Assembly: GCF_000423705.1 (NCBI RefSeq)
Contig: NZ_KE384082.1
Span: forward strand, 246,843-310,842
Source: Stappia stellulata DSM 5886
Lineage (GTDB): Bacteria > Pseudomonadota > Alphaproteobacteria > Rhizobiales > Stappiaceae
DNA: 64,000 nt
Reading direction: 5' to 3'
Position 1 is the stretch's first letter, and each line of letters starts with the position of its first letter. A program made the position numbers and the translations under genes. A model generated the notes under the pieces. That model saw nothing but the letters and a program-made list of their open reading frames with translations. It was not told where the DNA came from and did no database searches. Shown here one piece after another: positions 1 through 8,365 of this stretch.

Positions 1-95
1 GAACACCGACCTCAAGGTGAGCGAACGCCACGACGCCTGTGCGGCGGACCAGCCGCGCTTCCGTGAACAACCGGGAAGTGGGAGAGGAAGAACCG

Positions 96-476
96 ATGAT
101 CGTGATCGAGCATGTCACGGGAAAAGATCTCATCGTGATACGCGCGTCCGGCACATTGACGACGCAGGACTACGAAAGCGCCGTTCCCGAACTGGAGCAT
201 GCCCTGGATCTGGCGAACGGCGCGCTCCGGGTGCTGGTCCGCCTTGAGGACTTCAGGGGCTGGGAGATCGGAGCGCTTTGGCAGGAGCTGAAATTCGATC
301 TCAAACACCTCAACGACTTCGGGCGGATCGCCGTCGTCGGCGAGGGGCGGCTCGAGGACTGGGCAACCAGGCTGTCCGCCCCTTTCACAAAGGCCGAAAC
401 GCGGTTTTTCCCGCTGGAAAAGGAAGCGGAGGCGCATGCCTGGCTGGGACTGAACGCAGGCCCGCAAGGCGAATGA
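96..476 (+). CDS. SpoIIAA-like (STAS-fold) protein
   Basis: The predicted protein has 126 residues. I chose the ATG at 96 because a purine-rich ribosome site (ggagaggaag, 81-90) lies just upstream; the longer frame from 39 has none. The pattern of a short beta-rich N-terminus, a central FRGWEIGALW stretch near residue 53 and a DFGRIAVVGEG strand near residue 74 followed by W and a C-terminal AETRFF strand is typical of the SpoIIAA-like family (PF11964), small cytosolic STAS-fold proteins of unknown partner. There is no signal peptide or membrane segment. It stands alone on the plus strand, facing trhO. Family assignment is from memory of the pattern; the role is unknown. Confidence 0.7.
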   Translation: MIVIEHVTGKDLIVIRASGTLTTQDYESAVPELEHALDLANGALRVLVRLEDFRGWEIGALWQELKFDLKHLNDFGRIAVVGEGRLEDWATRLSAPFTKAETRFFPLEKEAEAHAWLGLNAGPQGE

Positions 477-522
477 CGGGCTGAGCGCAGTTGCGAGCCG
501 CCGGCGCGCGGCGGCGCGGCCT

Positions 523-1311
523 TCAGCCTTTTCCACCCTCGATCACGGCACGCGGCAGCACCTCATGCGCGTCTTCCGGTGCGCCCTCGCCCCAGGTCGG
601 TGTCAGGTCGTGATCGACTGCGATGCGCTCGTCGAAGACGAAACAATCGCCGCGCCACAGGCTCTCCTCGCGCGGCACCCGCTCCAGGTAATTCAGGATG
701 CCGCCATCGAGGTGGTAAACCTCTCCGAAGCCTTCCTCCAGCAACAGCGACGTCGCCTTCTCGCAGCGGATGCCGCCGGTGCAAAACATCGCGACCCTGG
801 GCTTGTTGGCCATCGCCGGCGCGGTTTTCACCCATTCGGGAAACGAGCGGAAACTCCGCGTTTCGGGCGATACCGCCCCTTCGAACGTACCGAAGGCGAT
901 CTCATAGTCGTTGCGGGTGTCGACCAGCACCACGTCCGGGTCCTGGAGCAGCGCATTCCAGTCCTCAGGCGCCACATAGGTGCCAACCTTTTCGACCGGA
1001 TCGATGCCGTCGACCCCGAGCGACACGATCTCGCGCTTCAACCGCACCTTCAGCCGCTTGAACGGCATGCGCTCGGCCCGTGAGCTCTTGTCCTGCAGCC
1101 CCGCCAGGCGCGGATCGGCGCGCAAATGCGAGAGCACCGCTTCCACCCCCTCATCCGTGCCGGCAATCGTGCCGTTGACGCCTTCCGCCGCGAGCAGGAC
1201 CGAGCCGCGCACGCCGGCGCCGCAGGCAAGCGCGGCGATCGGTGCCTTGAGGGCGGCGAAATCGTCGAGCGCTGCGAAATGATAGAAGGCTGAAACGCGA
1301 AAATCGGACAT
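523..1311 (-). CDS. trhO: tRNA uridine(34) hydroxylase, rhodanese family (TrhO/YceA)
   Basis: The 262-residue protein matches the TrhO/YceA family, which makes 5-hydroxyuridine at the wobble position of tRNA in an oxygen-dependent reaction. An N-terminal acylphosphatase-like part ([18 protein letters not shown]) is followed by a rhodanese domain with DTRNDYE at about 131 and the catalytic loop [10 protein letters not shown] with the active cysteine at about 177. I start at the second ATG, where the conserved MSDF begins, five codons after a possible upstream start. Many family members continue after the FVFDERIAV segment into a Cys-rich CHACR-type tail. Here that tail is absent and replaced by a short acidic end, so the protein is shorter than usual. 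Confidence 0.85.
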   Translation of the reverse strand: MSDFRVSAFYHFAALDDFAALKAPIAALACGAGVRGSVLLAAEGVNGTIAGTDEGVEAVLSHLRADPRLAGLQDKSSRAERMPFKRLKVRLKREIVSLGVDGIDPVEKVGTYVAPEDWNALLQDPDVVLVDTRNDYEIAFGTFEGAVSPETRSFRSFPEWVKTAPAMANKPRVAMFCTGGIRCEKATSLLLEEGFGEVYHLDGGILNYLERVPREESLWRGDCFVFDERIAVDHDLTPTWGEGAPEDAHEVLPRAVIEGGKG

Positions 1312-1409
1312 GCGGATCCCGAACATGACGGACGGTGCTGCCGGTCGGCAGTCCGGCCTTTTACACTCCCGACCGCCTCGCGCGCAACGACGTCCCGGCT
1401 CCCGCTTTC

Positions 1410-2123
1410 CTACCAGGGCAGCCGTTCGCCCGTATAGCTGACGAAGCCGCCAGTCTGCGACGCATCCGCCCCCTCGACCACCGACAGGAGCCGAGCCACG
1501 GCGACCGGCGGCGGCTGCACGTCAAGGCCCGCCTTGGCGAAGGGCTTCGACAGGCCGGTGTCGACCGTGCCTGGATGAAGCGCCAGCACGACAAGCTCCG
1601 GTGCCCGGCGGCCCAGTTCGATGGAGGCCGTCCTGACGATCTGGTTGAGGCCGGCCTTTGCCGCCCGGTAGCTGATCCAGCCGCCGAGCCCGTTGTCGGA
1701 GATGCTGCCGACCTTGGCGGAGAGCGTTGCGAACACAGACTTGCCCTCGCGCGCCATTGCCGGCCCGAAATGTTTCAGGAGAAGCGCCGGGCCGATGGCA
1801 TTGATCGCATAGGAGCGGGCCATCTGCGCGGGATCGATCTGCCTGAGCGCCTTTTCCGGTGACATCTTCTCGTCGGACAGAATGCCGGTCGCATCGACGA
1901 CCAGGCGCAGCGCACCCTGTTTCTTCACGAAAGCCGCCGCGGTCTCGATGCTCGCTTCGTCCAGAAGATCGAGGGGCGGGTCCGTGCGCCGCGACAGGCC
2001 GATCACAGCGTCGAACCGGCCGGAGGCTTCCAGTGCATCGACAAACGCAGCGCCGATCCCGCCGCTCGAGCCGATGACAACGGCATGCCCGCCGGGCGGA
2101 AAACTGTTGAGAGAGAAGGTCAT
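1410..2123 (-). CDS. Short-chain dehydrogenase/reductase (C-factor-like)
   Basis: A 237-residue Rossmann protein. The nucleotide-binding GSSGGIG sits at 18-24, an N-A-I-G motif at about 108, and the catalytic YxxxK as Y152/K156. [16 protein letters not shown] near residue 200 is the PG motif region that resembles the C-factor/CsgA-type SDRs. The ATG at 2123 is preceded by AGGA on the minus strand, so the longer upstream frame is not used. The substrate cannot be told from sequence; C-factor-like SDRs are often annotated only as oxidoreductases. It is divergent from the PhzF gene, separated by about 230 bases that hold both promoters. Confidence 0.8.
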   Translation of the reverse strand: MTFSLNSFPPGGHAVVIGSSGGIGAAFVDALEASGRFDAVIGLSRRTDPPLDLLDEASIETAAAFVKKQGALRLVVDATGILSDEKMSPEKALRQIDPAQMARSYAINAIGPALLLKHFGPAMAREGKSVFATLSAKVGSISDNGLGGWISYRAAKAGLNQIVRTASIELGRRAPELVVLALHPGTVDTGLSKPFAKAGLDVQPPPVAVARLLSVVEGADASQTGGFVSYTGERLPW

Positions 2124-2357
2124 GGCACGTCCTACGGCCGATTTCGCCGACCGGTTCACGCGCCTCCCCCTCCCTCCTGCGGCGGAAAAAGCGCAAGGGG
2201 CGACCGGCCCGGCGTGTTTTGTTAACCTTTGGTTGACGATGACCGGCCGCGAAGTCGCGTCCGGCGCTGGCAACGCCGGCCCCAGCATGCGACAGTCTGT
2301 CCGCCCGCCCTCGGGCACTGCGACAACAGCGACAAGAGAAACAGGGGAATGCGCACG

Positions 2358-3269
2358 ATGGCACGACGGTTCTACGTCCTCGACGTCTTCACGAATCAGG
2401 CCCTTGCGGGAAATCCGCTTGCGGTCGTTCTGGACGCGGAGGGCCTGTCGGACGCCCGGATGCAGTCAATCGCGCGCGAGTTCAATCTGTCGGAGACAGT
2501 GTTCGTGCTGCCGCCGGAGAACCCCGCCCACTCGGCAAAACTGCGGATTTTCACCCCCGCTAAGGAATTGCCCTTTGCCGGCCACCCGACCGTCGGCACC
2601 GCGATCCTTCTGGCACGTCAGCGCTTCGGCGACACCGACGACGACCAGAACGCCATGGTCGTGCTCGAAGAAGCCGTCGGAAACGTGCGCTGCGGGGTGG
2701 TTCTGAAAAACGGCGCGGCCGGCTTTGCCGAATTCGACGTGCCCAAGCTCGCGCGCCCCGCCGATCCGCTGGGCGACAAAGAGATCATCGCGGCAAGCCT
2801 TTCACTTGAACCCAACGAGATCGGCTTCGAGAACCATCGCCCGTCCGCCTTCGAGGCCGGCGTCGCCTTCGCCTTCGTGCCTGTCGCCAACCTCGAGGCG
2901 CTGTCGCGCGCACGTCCCGTCCAGGCCTATTGGCAGGATGCCTACGGCGGCGACGGCGGCGCAGCGGTCTACGTTTACTGTCGCCAGACAACGACGCATG
3001 ACGGCACGTTTTCGGCCCGTATGTTCAGCCCCGCAATGGGGATCTACGAAGACCCCGCAACCGGCTCCGCAGCCGCCGCCTTCGCCGGCGTCGTGCGCCA
3101 TTTCGACAAGCCAACCGACGGCACGCATTATGTGCGGATCGAACAGGGCTACGACATGGGGCGCCCCTCGCTGATCGATCTGGAACTCGATATCGAGGCC
3201 GGCGCGCTCCACGCCGCGCGCATCGGCGGCCAGGCGGTGATCGTCTCCAAGGGCGAGTTGTTCATCTAG
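2358..3269 (+). CDS. PhzF-family isomerase/epimerase
   Basis: The 303-residue protein has the PhzF double hot-dog-like fold signatures: [14 protein letters not shown] at 11-24, the catalytic glutamate in NLSETVFV (about E46), F-x-GHPTVGT at 75-81, and DPATGSAAA in the second half. Members isomerise or epimerise small acids; the substrate of this one is unknown and phenazine synthesis is not implied. AGGGG at 2343-2347 places the start at the ATG at 2358 rather than 2349. The last 62 bases of the gene region (3209-3270) are repeated at 8025-8086, and an IS5 remnant abuts the stop codon, so this is the left border of an inserted or rearranged segment. Confidence 0.88.
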   Translation: MARRFYVLDVFTNQALAGNPLAVVLDAEGLSDARMQSIAREFNLSETVFVLPPENPAHSAKLRIFTPAKELPFAGHPTVGTAILLARQRFGDTDDDQNAMVVLEEAVGNVRCGVVLKNGAAGFAEFDVPKLARPADPLGDKEIIAASLSLEPNEIGFENHRPSAFEAGVAFAFVPVANLEALSRARPVQAYWQDAYGGDGGAAVYVYCRQTTTHDGTFSARMFSPAMGIYEDPATGSAAAAFAGVVRHFDKPTDGTHYVRIEQGYDMGRPSLIDLELDIEAGALHAARIGGQAVIVSKGELFI

Positions 3270-3270
3270 G
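3209..3270. repeat. Direct repeat, left copy: 3' end of phzF
   Basis: These 62 bases, covering the last codons of the PhzF gene and its stop, recur at 8025-8086 in the same orientation with only three mismatches by eye. They bracket the accessory segment 3271-8024. Such a duplication could come from unequal recombination between two phzF paralogs or from capture of the segment at this site. Confidence 0.9.
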
Positions 3271-3589
3271 TCATGTTGACGAATGGCGGATCCAAAGGCG
3301 GATGGACGTGATGTCGACGAACCTCAGGAAGCTCTCAGCCGTCTTATCGTAGCGTGTTGCGACGCGTCTGGCGTTCTTGAGCTTGTTGAAGCACCGCTCG
3401 ACCACTAGCCGAGCTCTTCCGGCAGATCGCGCCATGGCGCGCCGGTCCGGGCAATCCAGAAAATCCCGTCAAGAACAAGGCGGTGGTTGGCGGGTTTGCG
3501 TCCGTTCGGGGCGCGGGCTGTCAGGATGAACCGCTCAAGGAACGCCATTCCTCATCCGACATCAAGCCTCGCGCCAAGCTGGTCTTCAT
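3271..3589 (-). pseudogene. IS5-family transposase remnant, deleted and frameshifted
   Basis: Read on the minus strand, 3589 downward gives MKTSLARGLMSDEEW, then after a one-base shift FLERFILTARAPNGRKPAN and DGIFWIARTGAPWRDLPEE, which is the N-terminus of IS5-family transposases. It is then fused in another frame to LVVERCFNKLKNARRVATRY and TAESFLRFVDITSIRLW, the C-terminus of the same family, ending at the stop 3271-3273. The central part with the catalytic DDE residues is missing. The element is therefore dead. I could not define terminal inverted repeats. Confidence 0.9.
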
Positions 3590-3685
3590 CGCAGATACCA
3601 GCTTGAATCGTGCTCAAAGCCCGATGTGCATCCCTTTTGTCAACGCGACCTAACCGAAATCAGCCTCCGGCAAACCCGGCGCGGT

Positions 3686-4381
3686 TCACATCGCTTGCTG
3701 CTGCATAGCGTTCGTGAAGCGTTCAGTGATTGCTTGCGGGCGCGTGATGCAGCTACCGACGACCAAGAAATCGGCTCCCAGTTCGAGAAGCCGCACTGCG
3801 TGATCGGGAGAAGTAATCCCGCCTTCTCCAATCACAGGACAATCTGTGACAACCTGGCGAATATCGCGAAACGCAGCAAAATCGTCCGTGGGCAGCCTGC
3901 GGCCCGCAGTCTCCGGCGTGTATCCGTAAGCTGCGGTGGATATACAATCAAAGCCAAGCTGCCGTGCCTGGATCGCCTCTTCCACGGTAGCCACCTCAGC
4001 GATGAGAATGCCCTGCGGGAAACGACGCCTGCATTTCTCGTAGAATGTATCGATTGTTTCCCCTTCGGGGCGCCTGCGGTTGGTTGCCTCACAGGCGATC
4101 ATATCGGCCCCTGCCCGCATGATCGCGGTAACTTCCTCGACGGTCGGCGTTAGGTCCACCTCCGCGTCAGAGTAGGCGTGCGTCACAACACCGATAACCG
4201 GGACATCCAAAGCGGCTTTTGCCAGAACGATGTCTTCGTACCCATTCAGAAGCACGCCCGACGCCCCGCCCTCGACCGCAGCCCTGGCCATAGCAAACAT
4301 CTGCCCGAACAGAGGTTCGCCGGGGAGAGCCTGGCAAGAGACAACGAGACCGCGATGGAGCTTTTGGAATAGCTCAATCAC
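3686..4381 (-). CDS. nanE: NanE-like N-acetylmannosamine-6-phosphate 2-epimerase
   Basis: A 231-residue TIM-barrel protein of the NanE family, which converts N-acetylmannosamine-6-phosphate to N-acetylglucosamine-6-phosphate in sialic-acid use. Family landmarks are LVVSCQALPGEPL at 12-24, ADMIACEAT near 92, and the phosphate-binding PVIGEGGITSPD followed by GADFLVVGS near the end. The GTG start at 4381 shares its G with the TAG stop of the preceding gene, so translation is probably coupled. No other sialic-acid genes (nanA, nanK, transporter) are in the window, so the real substrate may be different. It is the last gene of a five-gene operon of foreign appearance. Confidence 0.82.
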   Translation of the reverse strand: MIELFQKLHRGLVVSCQALPGEPLFGQMFAMARAAVEGGASGVLLNGYEDIVLAKAALDVPVIGVVTHAYSDAEVDLTPTVEEVTAIMRAGADMIACEATNRRRPEGETIDTFYEKCRRRFPQGILIAEVATVEEAIQARQLGFDCISTAAYGYTPETAGRRLPTDDFAAFRDIRQVVTDCPVIGEGGITSPDHAVRLLELGADFLVVGSCITRPQAITERFTNAMQQQAM

Positions 4382-4929
4382 TATTCGCCACCGGATGTGG
4401 GGTTCGACGCCGCAAGCTCATTCAGGTTGACCTCGAAACGGCGATCTTCTTTATCCAGGAGCCATCTCTCAATATCCAGCAACCACATCTTTTCCAGAAC
4501 GAACTCGTAGAAGCGGCGTGGTCCCGCTCCCGTGAACTGATCGAGCGGAAGCATCCACTGCTTTCGCAGCGCCTCGTCCGGAAAATTAAGCCGATAATAT
4601 TCTTCATGCACATTCGCCACCCTCGCAACGGGAACGGCTCGGCAATGTCCCGAAAACTGAACCCCGTCCAAGCCGAGTGGCGATTGCTCCGGTGTAAGAT
4701 CCGTTCGGAATATCGAACCGGAAATGGCAGATGTTCTTTCGATATTGCGTGAGTGCTGTGCATCCCGCATTGAATACCAGAGCAATCGAATATCATTGTC
4801 CTCACACAGGATGTAGTTCACGGTGGACGCCCACGGACCCGTTTCGGGATCCGCAGTCGCAAGCGTCACAAACCGCGCCGTTCTTAGCAAGAACTCAACC
4901 CTTTGGCGGGCGGCAATAAGCTCAGCCAT
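4381..4929 (-). CDS. Pyridoxamine-phosphate-oxidase-like FMN split-barrel protein
   Basis: The 182-residue protein begins with the pattern of flavin split-barrel proteins: VEFLLRTARFVTLATADPE, then GPWASTVNYI and a basic DAQHSRNIE loop near 55 that usually contacts the flavin phosphate. The C-terminal half is rich in Trp, Tyr and acidic residues. It may be an FMN oxidoreductase or a binding protein; the ligand is not known. The ATG at 4929 has GAGGGG upstream on the minus strand. The preceding gene ends at 4922, so they overlap by eight bases, and the next gene begins in this stop codon, all signs of one operon. Confidence 0.75.
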   Translation of the reverse strand: MAELIAARQRVEFLLRTARFVTLATADPETGPWASTVNYILCEDNDIRLLWYSMRDAQHSRNIERTSAISGSIFRTDLTPEQSPLGLDGVQFSGHCRAVPVARVANVHEEYYRLNFPDEALRKQWMLPLDQFTGAGPRRFYEFVLEKMWLLDIERWLLDKEDRRFEVNLNELAASNPTSGGE

Positions 4930-5278
4930 TCGCTTGCCCCTCATTTTCACGCATAATTGGTGCGTCATTGAGCAGTCGGGCCTCGGAGATCTCCCACCAT
5001 AAATCCTGCTCGATGCGACGTTTCTCCCATGCGGAGTCCTTCGATCGGCGCGAGACTTCTCGGCGATACAGCCCCCAAGCCGCCTCATCTTCAAATGAGA
5101 TCGTGTGTTCGATGGAGTGAACGTTGGAGCCGACGGTACAAATATACCAACGAGGGTTACTTACCATCTCGAGATCGCGATAGAACCATTTCTCCCGATC
5201 ACTGACCCAGGTCCAGAACTCTTTCAAATTCGAACGTGCGTGGCGGGTGGGGTGAAGCTGATAAACAAGATGCAACAC
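4922..5278 (-). CDS. Small unknown protein, possible dimeric alpha/beta-barrel
   Basis: The 118-residue product is not recognised with confidence. It starts MLHLVYQLHPTRHARSNLKE, with many Trp residues and a middle SIEHTISFEDEAAWGLYRRE segment. This layout (short beta strand, amphipathic helix with W and Y, second strand and helix) is like the small NIPSNAP/antibiotic-monooxygenase ferredoxin-like folds, but no catalytic motif is visible. The start is GTG at 5278, supported by AAGGAGA, which overlaps the stop of the upstream acyltransferase gene eleven bases away. There is no signal peptide. It is the third gene of the accessory operon and overlaps the next. Confidence 0.65.
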   Translation of the reverse strand: MLHLVYQLHPTRHARSNLKEFWTWVSDREKWFYRDLEMVSNPRWYICTVGSNVHSIEHTISFEDEAAWGLYRREVSRRSKDSAWEKRRIEQDLWWEISEARLLNDAPIMRENEGQANG

Positions 5279-5289
5279 AGAACGTCTCC

Positions 5290-6435
5290 TTAGCTAACCG
5301 GGCTTCGTCGGGCCTCGATCAAATTCCAGTCGTGGCTGAGGTGGCCAGCAAAATCCGTGTGGTATCGATCAAGGAATCGACGATTGTGCCGCCGCGCATC
5401 GTCTGGGCAGATATCATTGCCGCCCACACATTTTATAACGAAGGCCTGCGGCTCGATTTCCGCACCGCGCTTCACCTTTGCCCGCAAGGCCGAAATCGAA
5501 AATCGTAGTTTCGAAAAACCATTAGCGGCCGCATAATCAAGGGATTCATAGTAACATAGAACAAAATACCTGAAATCCTTGAGGTTGAAACTGTAGTCGG
5601 CCCCGAAATACCGGGGGTAGAGCGCGCGACCAAAGTGGTAGAAAACGGTCAATGCGGTGATGTTTTGCCCGCGCTTGGACATGGCCACCTTGCCAAGTCG
5701 TGAAATTCCGGCCCTCCTCTGCCCTGCAAGCATCCTTCGCATCCATTCGCGCCCCTGCGTACTGCCGTACTTGGATCTATTTTGCGCAATAAGATCAGCG
5801 GCCACCGCATCGTCAAACTCCTCCAGAGAAACCCATTCGACCTCACCTCCCAGGCGCCGGAAAGTCGAGATCTCCGATTTGCATTGAACACGGTCATGCT
5901 TGCGCATGCGTTCCAGTACATCGGCCAAACCCTTTTCAGGGACACCGAGCGACGCTTCGGCGGAATGCAAAACGGCTGTCCCTCCGACGGCGTTTGCGAA
6001 TTCTTCAGCCGCTCCGAAAGGCATATACGGCATCACGAAGCCGGCATATCCATGTTCCTCAGCATAATCAGCGGCATAGCTGCCCAATGCTGCCAAGGCA
6101 TCTTGCCTTCCTACGCCCTGAATGCAGGCAATCTCGTTATGCGTGTTGCGACGTCCGCCAAGCCAAAGAAACTCTCGATGCCAAGGGCCGGCGAAATCCG
6201 TCACATAATGTGACAGTGAGAACATTTCCGACGACGGCTCTCCTTCCCAATGCGCGCATCCAGCGATGAGACCCGCCGGCCCACGGGCGATAAACACGTC
6301 CGTTTCACCCAATGCGTGCCCCAATGCCTTCAGCCAGCGGTAACCGTTGTAAAAATTCTCATCACTGACAAGAGCATCCCATTCGTGCTCATCAACGTCG
6401 CCCAATTTCATAGAATTCACAGAGCAAACTGCCAC
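5290..6435 (-). CDS. BioF2/FemAB-like GNAT acyltransferase
   Basis: The protein has about 381 residues and resembles the BioF2-like/peptidogalycan-type acetyltransferases (double GNAT fold related to FemAB). Landmarks are the central ITALTVFYHFGRALYPRYFG, then LCYYESLDYAAANGFSKLRF, typical of the second GNAT lobe where the acceptor and donor meet. The end SALRAKVKRGAEIEPQAF is also typical. I favour the GTG at 6435 because a strong GGGAGGAG lies eight bases before it. An ATG at 6465, two bases after the upstream stop, is possible but has no ribosome site. Donor (acyl-CoA or aminoacyl-tRNA) and acceptor are unknown. Second gene of the accessory operon. Confidence 0.72.
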   Translation of the reverse strand: MAVCSVNSMKLGDVDEHEWDALVSDENFYNGYRWLKALGHALGETDVFIARGPAGLIAGCAHWEGEPSSEMFSLSHYVTDFAGPWHREFLWLGGRRNTHNEIACIQGVGRQDALAALGSYAADYAEEHGYAGFVMPYMPFGAAEEFANAVGGTAVLHSAEASLGVPEKGLADVLERMRKHDRVQCKSEISTFRRLGGEVEWVSLEEFDDAVAADLIAQNRSKYGSTQGREWMRRMLAGQRRAGISRLGKVAMSKRGQNITALTVFYHFGRALYPRYFGADYSFNLKDFRYFVLCYYESLDYAAANGFSKLRFSISALRAKVKRGAEIEPQAFVIKCVGGNDICPDDARRHNRRFLDRYHTDFAGHLSHDWNLIEARRSPVS

Positions 6436-6467
6436 CGGTAGCTCCTCCCTAAGCTGAAGAGACATTG

Positions 6468-7223
6468 CTACCGGCCCCGTATGCCTACAATGATATTCGA
6501 GTGCGGCTTCTGAAGATAAGCATGTAGTGACTCGGGGGCCTGTTCTATTGTCGGATATGCAGGGGCAACCAGCTCGCGCCACTCCAGCGATTTGATGCCC
6601 GCCTCGTCCATCGCCCGCTCCAGAGAACTTGCGGACCAGTACCACGCCGCCACTTTACCCTGCTGCCCGCTCATGCAGAGCTCAAGCGTTACACCCCCAC
6701 CGTCCGCAAACGGGTCCTCAGGGTCATCGGCAATTAGGCGGAACCCGTAGGCCTCATAGTAGTTGGCGTGCGGATCGTAGGACGGATGGATCGGAAGCGT
6801 GACGAGGCGCCCGCCAGGGCGCAACAAGCCGACCATCTCGTTGCACATCGCCTGCAACTCGGCCGCTGTGGACGCGTAGGGAAGTACATAGACGGCAAGA
6901 ACAAGATCAAACTGGCCGCGAAGGCCCGGCTTCAGCTCTGAGACGAAGGAAATGTCGAGCCCCTCTTTTTCCGCCCGGCGTCGTGCGTAGTTCAGCATCC
7001 CGACCGTCGGATCGTAACCCACAACTTTGGCGGCGCCACGTTGCTTCAGCCAGCGAGAATACATTCCGGTACCACACCCGAAATCGAGGACAGACAGACC
7101 TTCGACATCGCCAATTGTCTGCAATACGGTGGGAATTTCGATGTCCTTGCGAAATGGCCATTCCGCCATGTCTTCATATAGACCGGCGAGCTCATTGAAC
7201 TGCTCAGCGTTTTCGTTGCCCAT
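6468..7223 (-). CDS. Class I SAM-dependent methyltransferase
   Basis: A 251-residue Rossmann methyltransferase. Motif I is VLDFGCGTGMYSRW at 45-58, motif II VVGYDPTVGML at about 66, motif IV FDLVLAVYVLPYAS, and LLRPGGRLVTLPI is the post-IV strand. The N-terminal AGLYEDMAEWPFRKD helix region and overall layout resemble small-molecule methyltransferases of the toxoflavin-synthase/UbiE kind rather than nucleic-acid enzymes; this is inference. The ATG at 7223 is preceded by GGGAGAGGGG on the minus strand. It is the first gene of the accessory operon; a candidate promoter is at 7404-7432. Confidence 0.85.
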   Translation of the reverse strand: MGNENAEQFNELAGLYEDMAEWPFRKDIEIPTVLQTIGDVEGLSVLDFGCGTGMYSRWLKQRGAAKVVGYDPTVGMLNYARRRAEKEGLDISFVSELKPGLRGQFDLVLAVYVLPYASTAAELQAMCNEMVGLLRPGGRLVTLPIHPSYDPHANYYEAYGFRLIADDPEDPFADGGGVTLELCMSGQQGKVAAWYWSASSLERAMDEAGIKSLEWRELVAPAYPTIEQAPESLHAYLQKPHSNIIVGIRGR

Positions 7224-7403
7224 AAGAATCGGCCCCTCTCCCACTATGCGCTGGCAAAACGAATTTAGGCGCACTTCACCCGTTCAAATTTACTGGGTCT
7301 CTATTCTCGAATTCTTCGAATGAGCGGCGCTGGTAGACAGTGTCTCTCCCTCTTTCGGACGCTCACAACATTTCTTAGCCAGGATAATTCGACAGCTTCT
7401 TCA

Positions 7404-7432
7404 ATCCTATCGAAAAATATCAAAAATTGCAA
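7404..7432 (-). promoter_or_regulatory. Candidate sigma-70 promoter of the accessory operon
   Basis: On the minus strand TTGCAA (7432-7427) is followed after 17 bases by TAGGAT (7409-7404), in an AT-rich stretch unlike the rest of the window. It would give a leader of about 175 bases before the methyltransferase start. The -10 box matches only four of six consensus bases. Confidence 0.4.
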
Positions 7433-7455
7433 CTATAAGGAGACTTTATATATAT

Positions 7456-8024
7456 CACCCTGATTGGTTGCGCCGCCACGAGCGAACATAAGGGATACAG
7501 GCCGTAGCTGCACAAATGCCCTGAGGCCTGCTGTTTTCCCACCCTGGCACATCAATATCGTCAGGGGCTGTTACGCCATCAACGCCGATGCGATGTCGGT
7601 CGAAACCGCAGATGCACTCTGCGCCCAGGAAGGTCAGCGCCAGCAAGGCATGTGGTCGGACGCGCCTGGCACCGGATATGTTTTCGGCCCCGTCCCGACA
7701 GGGCCGTTTCGACAGCCGCCGCAAATTACCAAGTATACGCGACGGCTCGCCCCTCTTCTCGCCCTCCCTCTTGCCGTAACCGCTCAGGCGTCGCCAAGCA
7801 CAGCGATGATGTCGGCCCGGCAGGTGTCGGGCCGCATGCCCCCGCAGCCGGCAGCCCCCTGCAACCGCCAGCACCGTCTCGATCTGCGCAAGCGTCCCGG
7901 CAGGCAGTGCCCGCCGCAACGCCTTGCGCGCCCGCGCATGACGCCCGAGCACGGGCGCGGGACAAGCGTCGTCGAAAAACGGCGCATTGAGCGCCGCGAA
8001 AATGTCCTCGTGGGGCGGCGCACG
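7456..8024. other. Stretch without an intact gene; possible decayed frame
   Basis: I find no intact gene here. Frames run long on both strands because stops are rare in GC-rich DNA. On the minus strand, from about 8021 to 7784, a stretch reading DIFAALNAPFFDDACPAP and then LAQIETVLAVAGG could continue after one frame shift as CGGMRPDTCRADIIAVLGDA and a stop at 7784. This would fit the end of a broken gene, but I do not recognise the family. The rest holds nothing I can name. Confidence 0.4.
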
Positions 8025-8086
8025 CCACGCCGCGCGCATTGGCGGCCAGGCGGTGATCGTCTCCAAGGGCGGGGTGTTCATCTAGG
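8025..8086. repeat. Direct repeat, right copy: truncated phzF 3' end
   Basis: This copy repeats 3209-3270 with about 59 of 62 identical bases. In the plus frame it still reads [17 protein letters not shown] and a stop, against SKGELFI in the intact gene, but no upstream phzF coding sequence precedes it. It marks the right border of the accessory segment. Confidence 0.9.
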
Positions 8087-8365
8087 GGCGCCAGGCGCGC
8101 AGACCCCTCCCCCTCCGCGTGTCATTCTGGGCAATGCGAAGCCACGCCCCGAAGCCCATTCGTTTCCAGATCGCGAGCGGAAACGCTTCGACGGTCGCGG
8201 CAGCCGCCTCACCCCCTCGCTACGGACAGGGACGCCGATAGCGTCCGGTCTTGCAGGGTCACCTCCAGCCCGGGCGGCGGCTTTCCATCCGGTGCAACGA
8301 CTGAACCGGCTCGCCATTTTCCCGCTTGACGGAAGGCATCTTCCGGCGCATTGTCGCCGCCGAAC

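Noticed and set aside
2358-3269. Phenazine biosynthesis locus suggested by PhzF
   Set aside because: Only the PhzF family member is present; no other phz gene accompanies it, and PhzF-like proteins are widespread in genomes without phenazines.
3686-4381. Sialic-acid catabolic operon around the nanE-like gene
   Set aside because: No nanA, nanK, nagB or sialic-acid transporter is present, and the linked genes are of other kinds.
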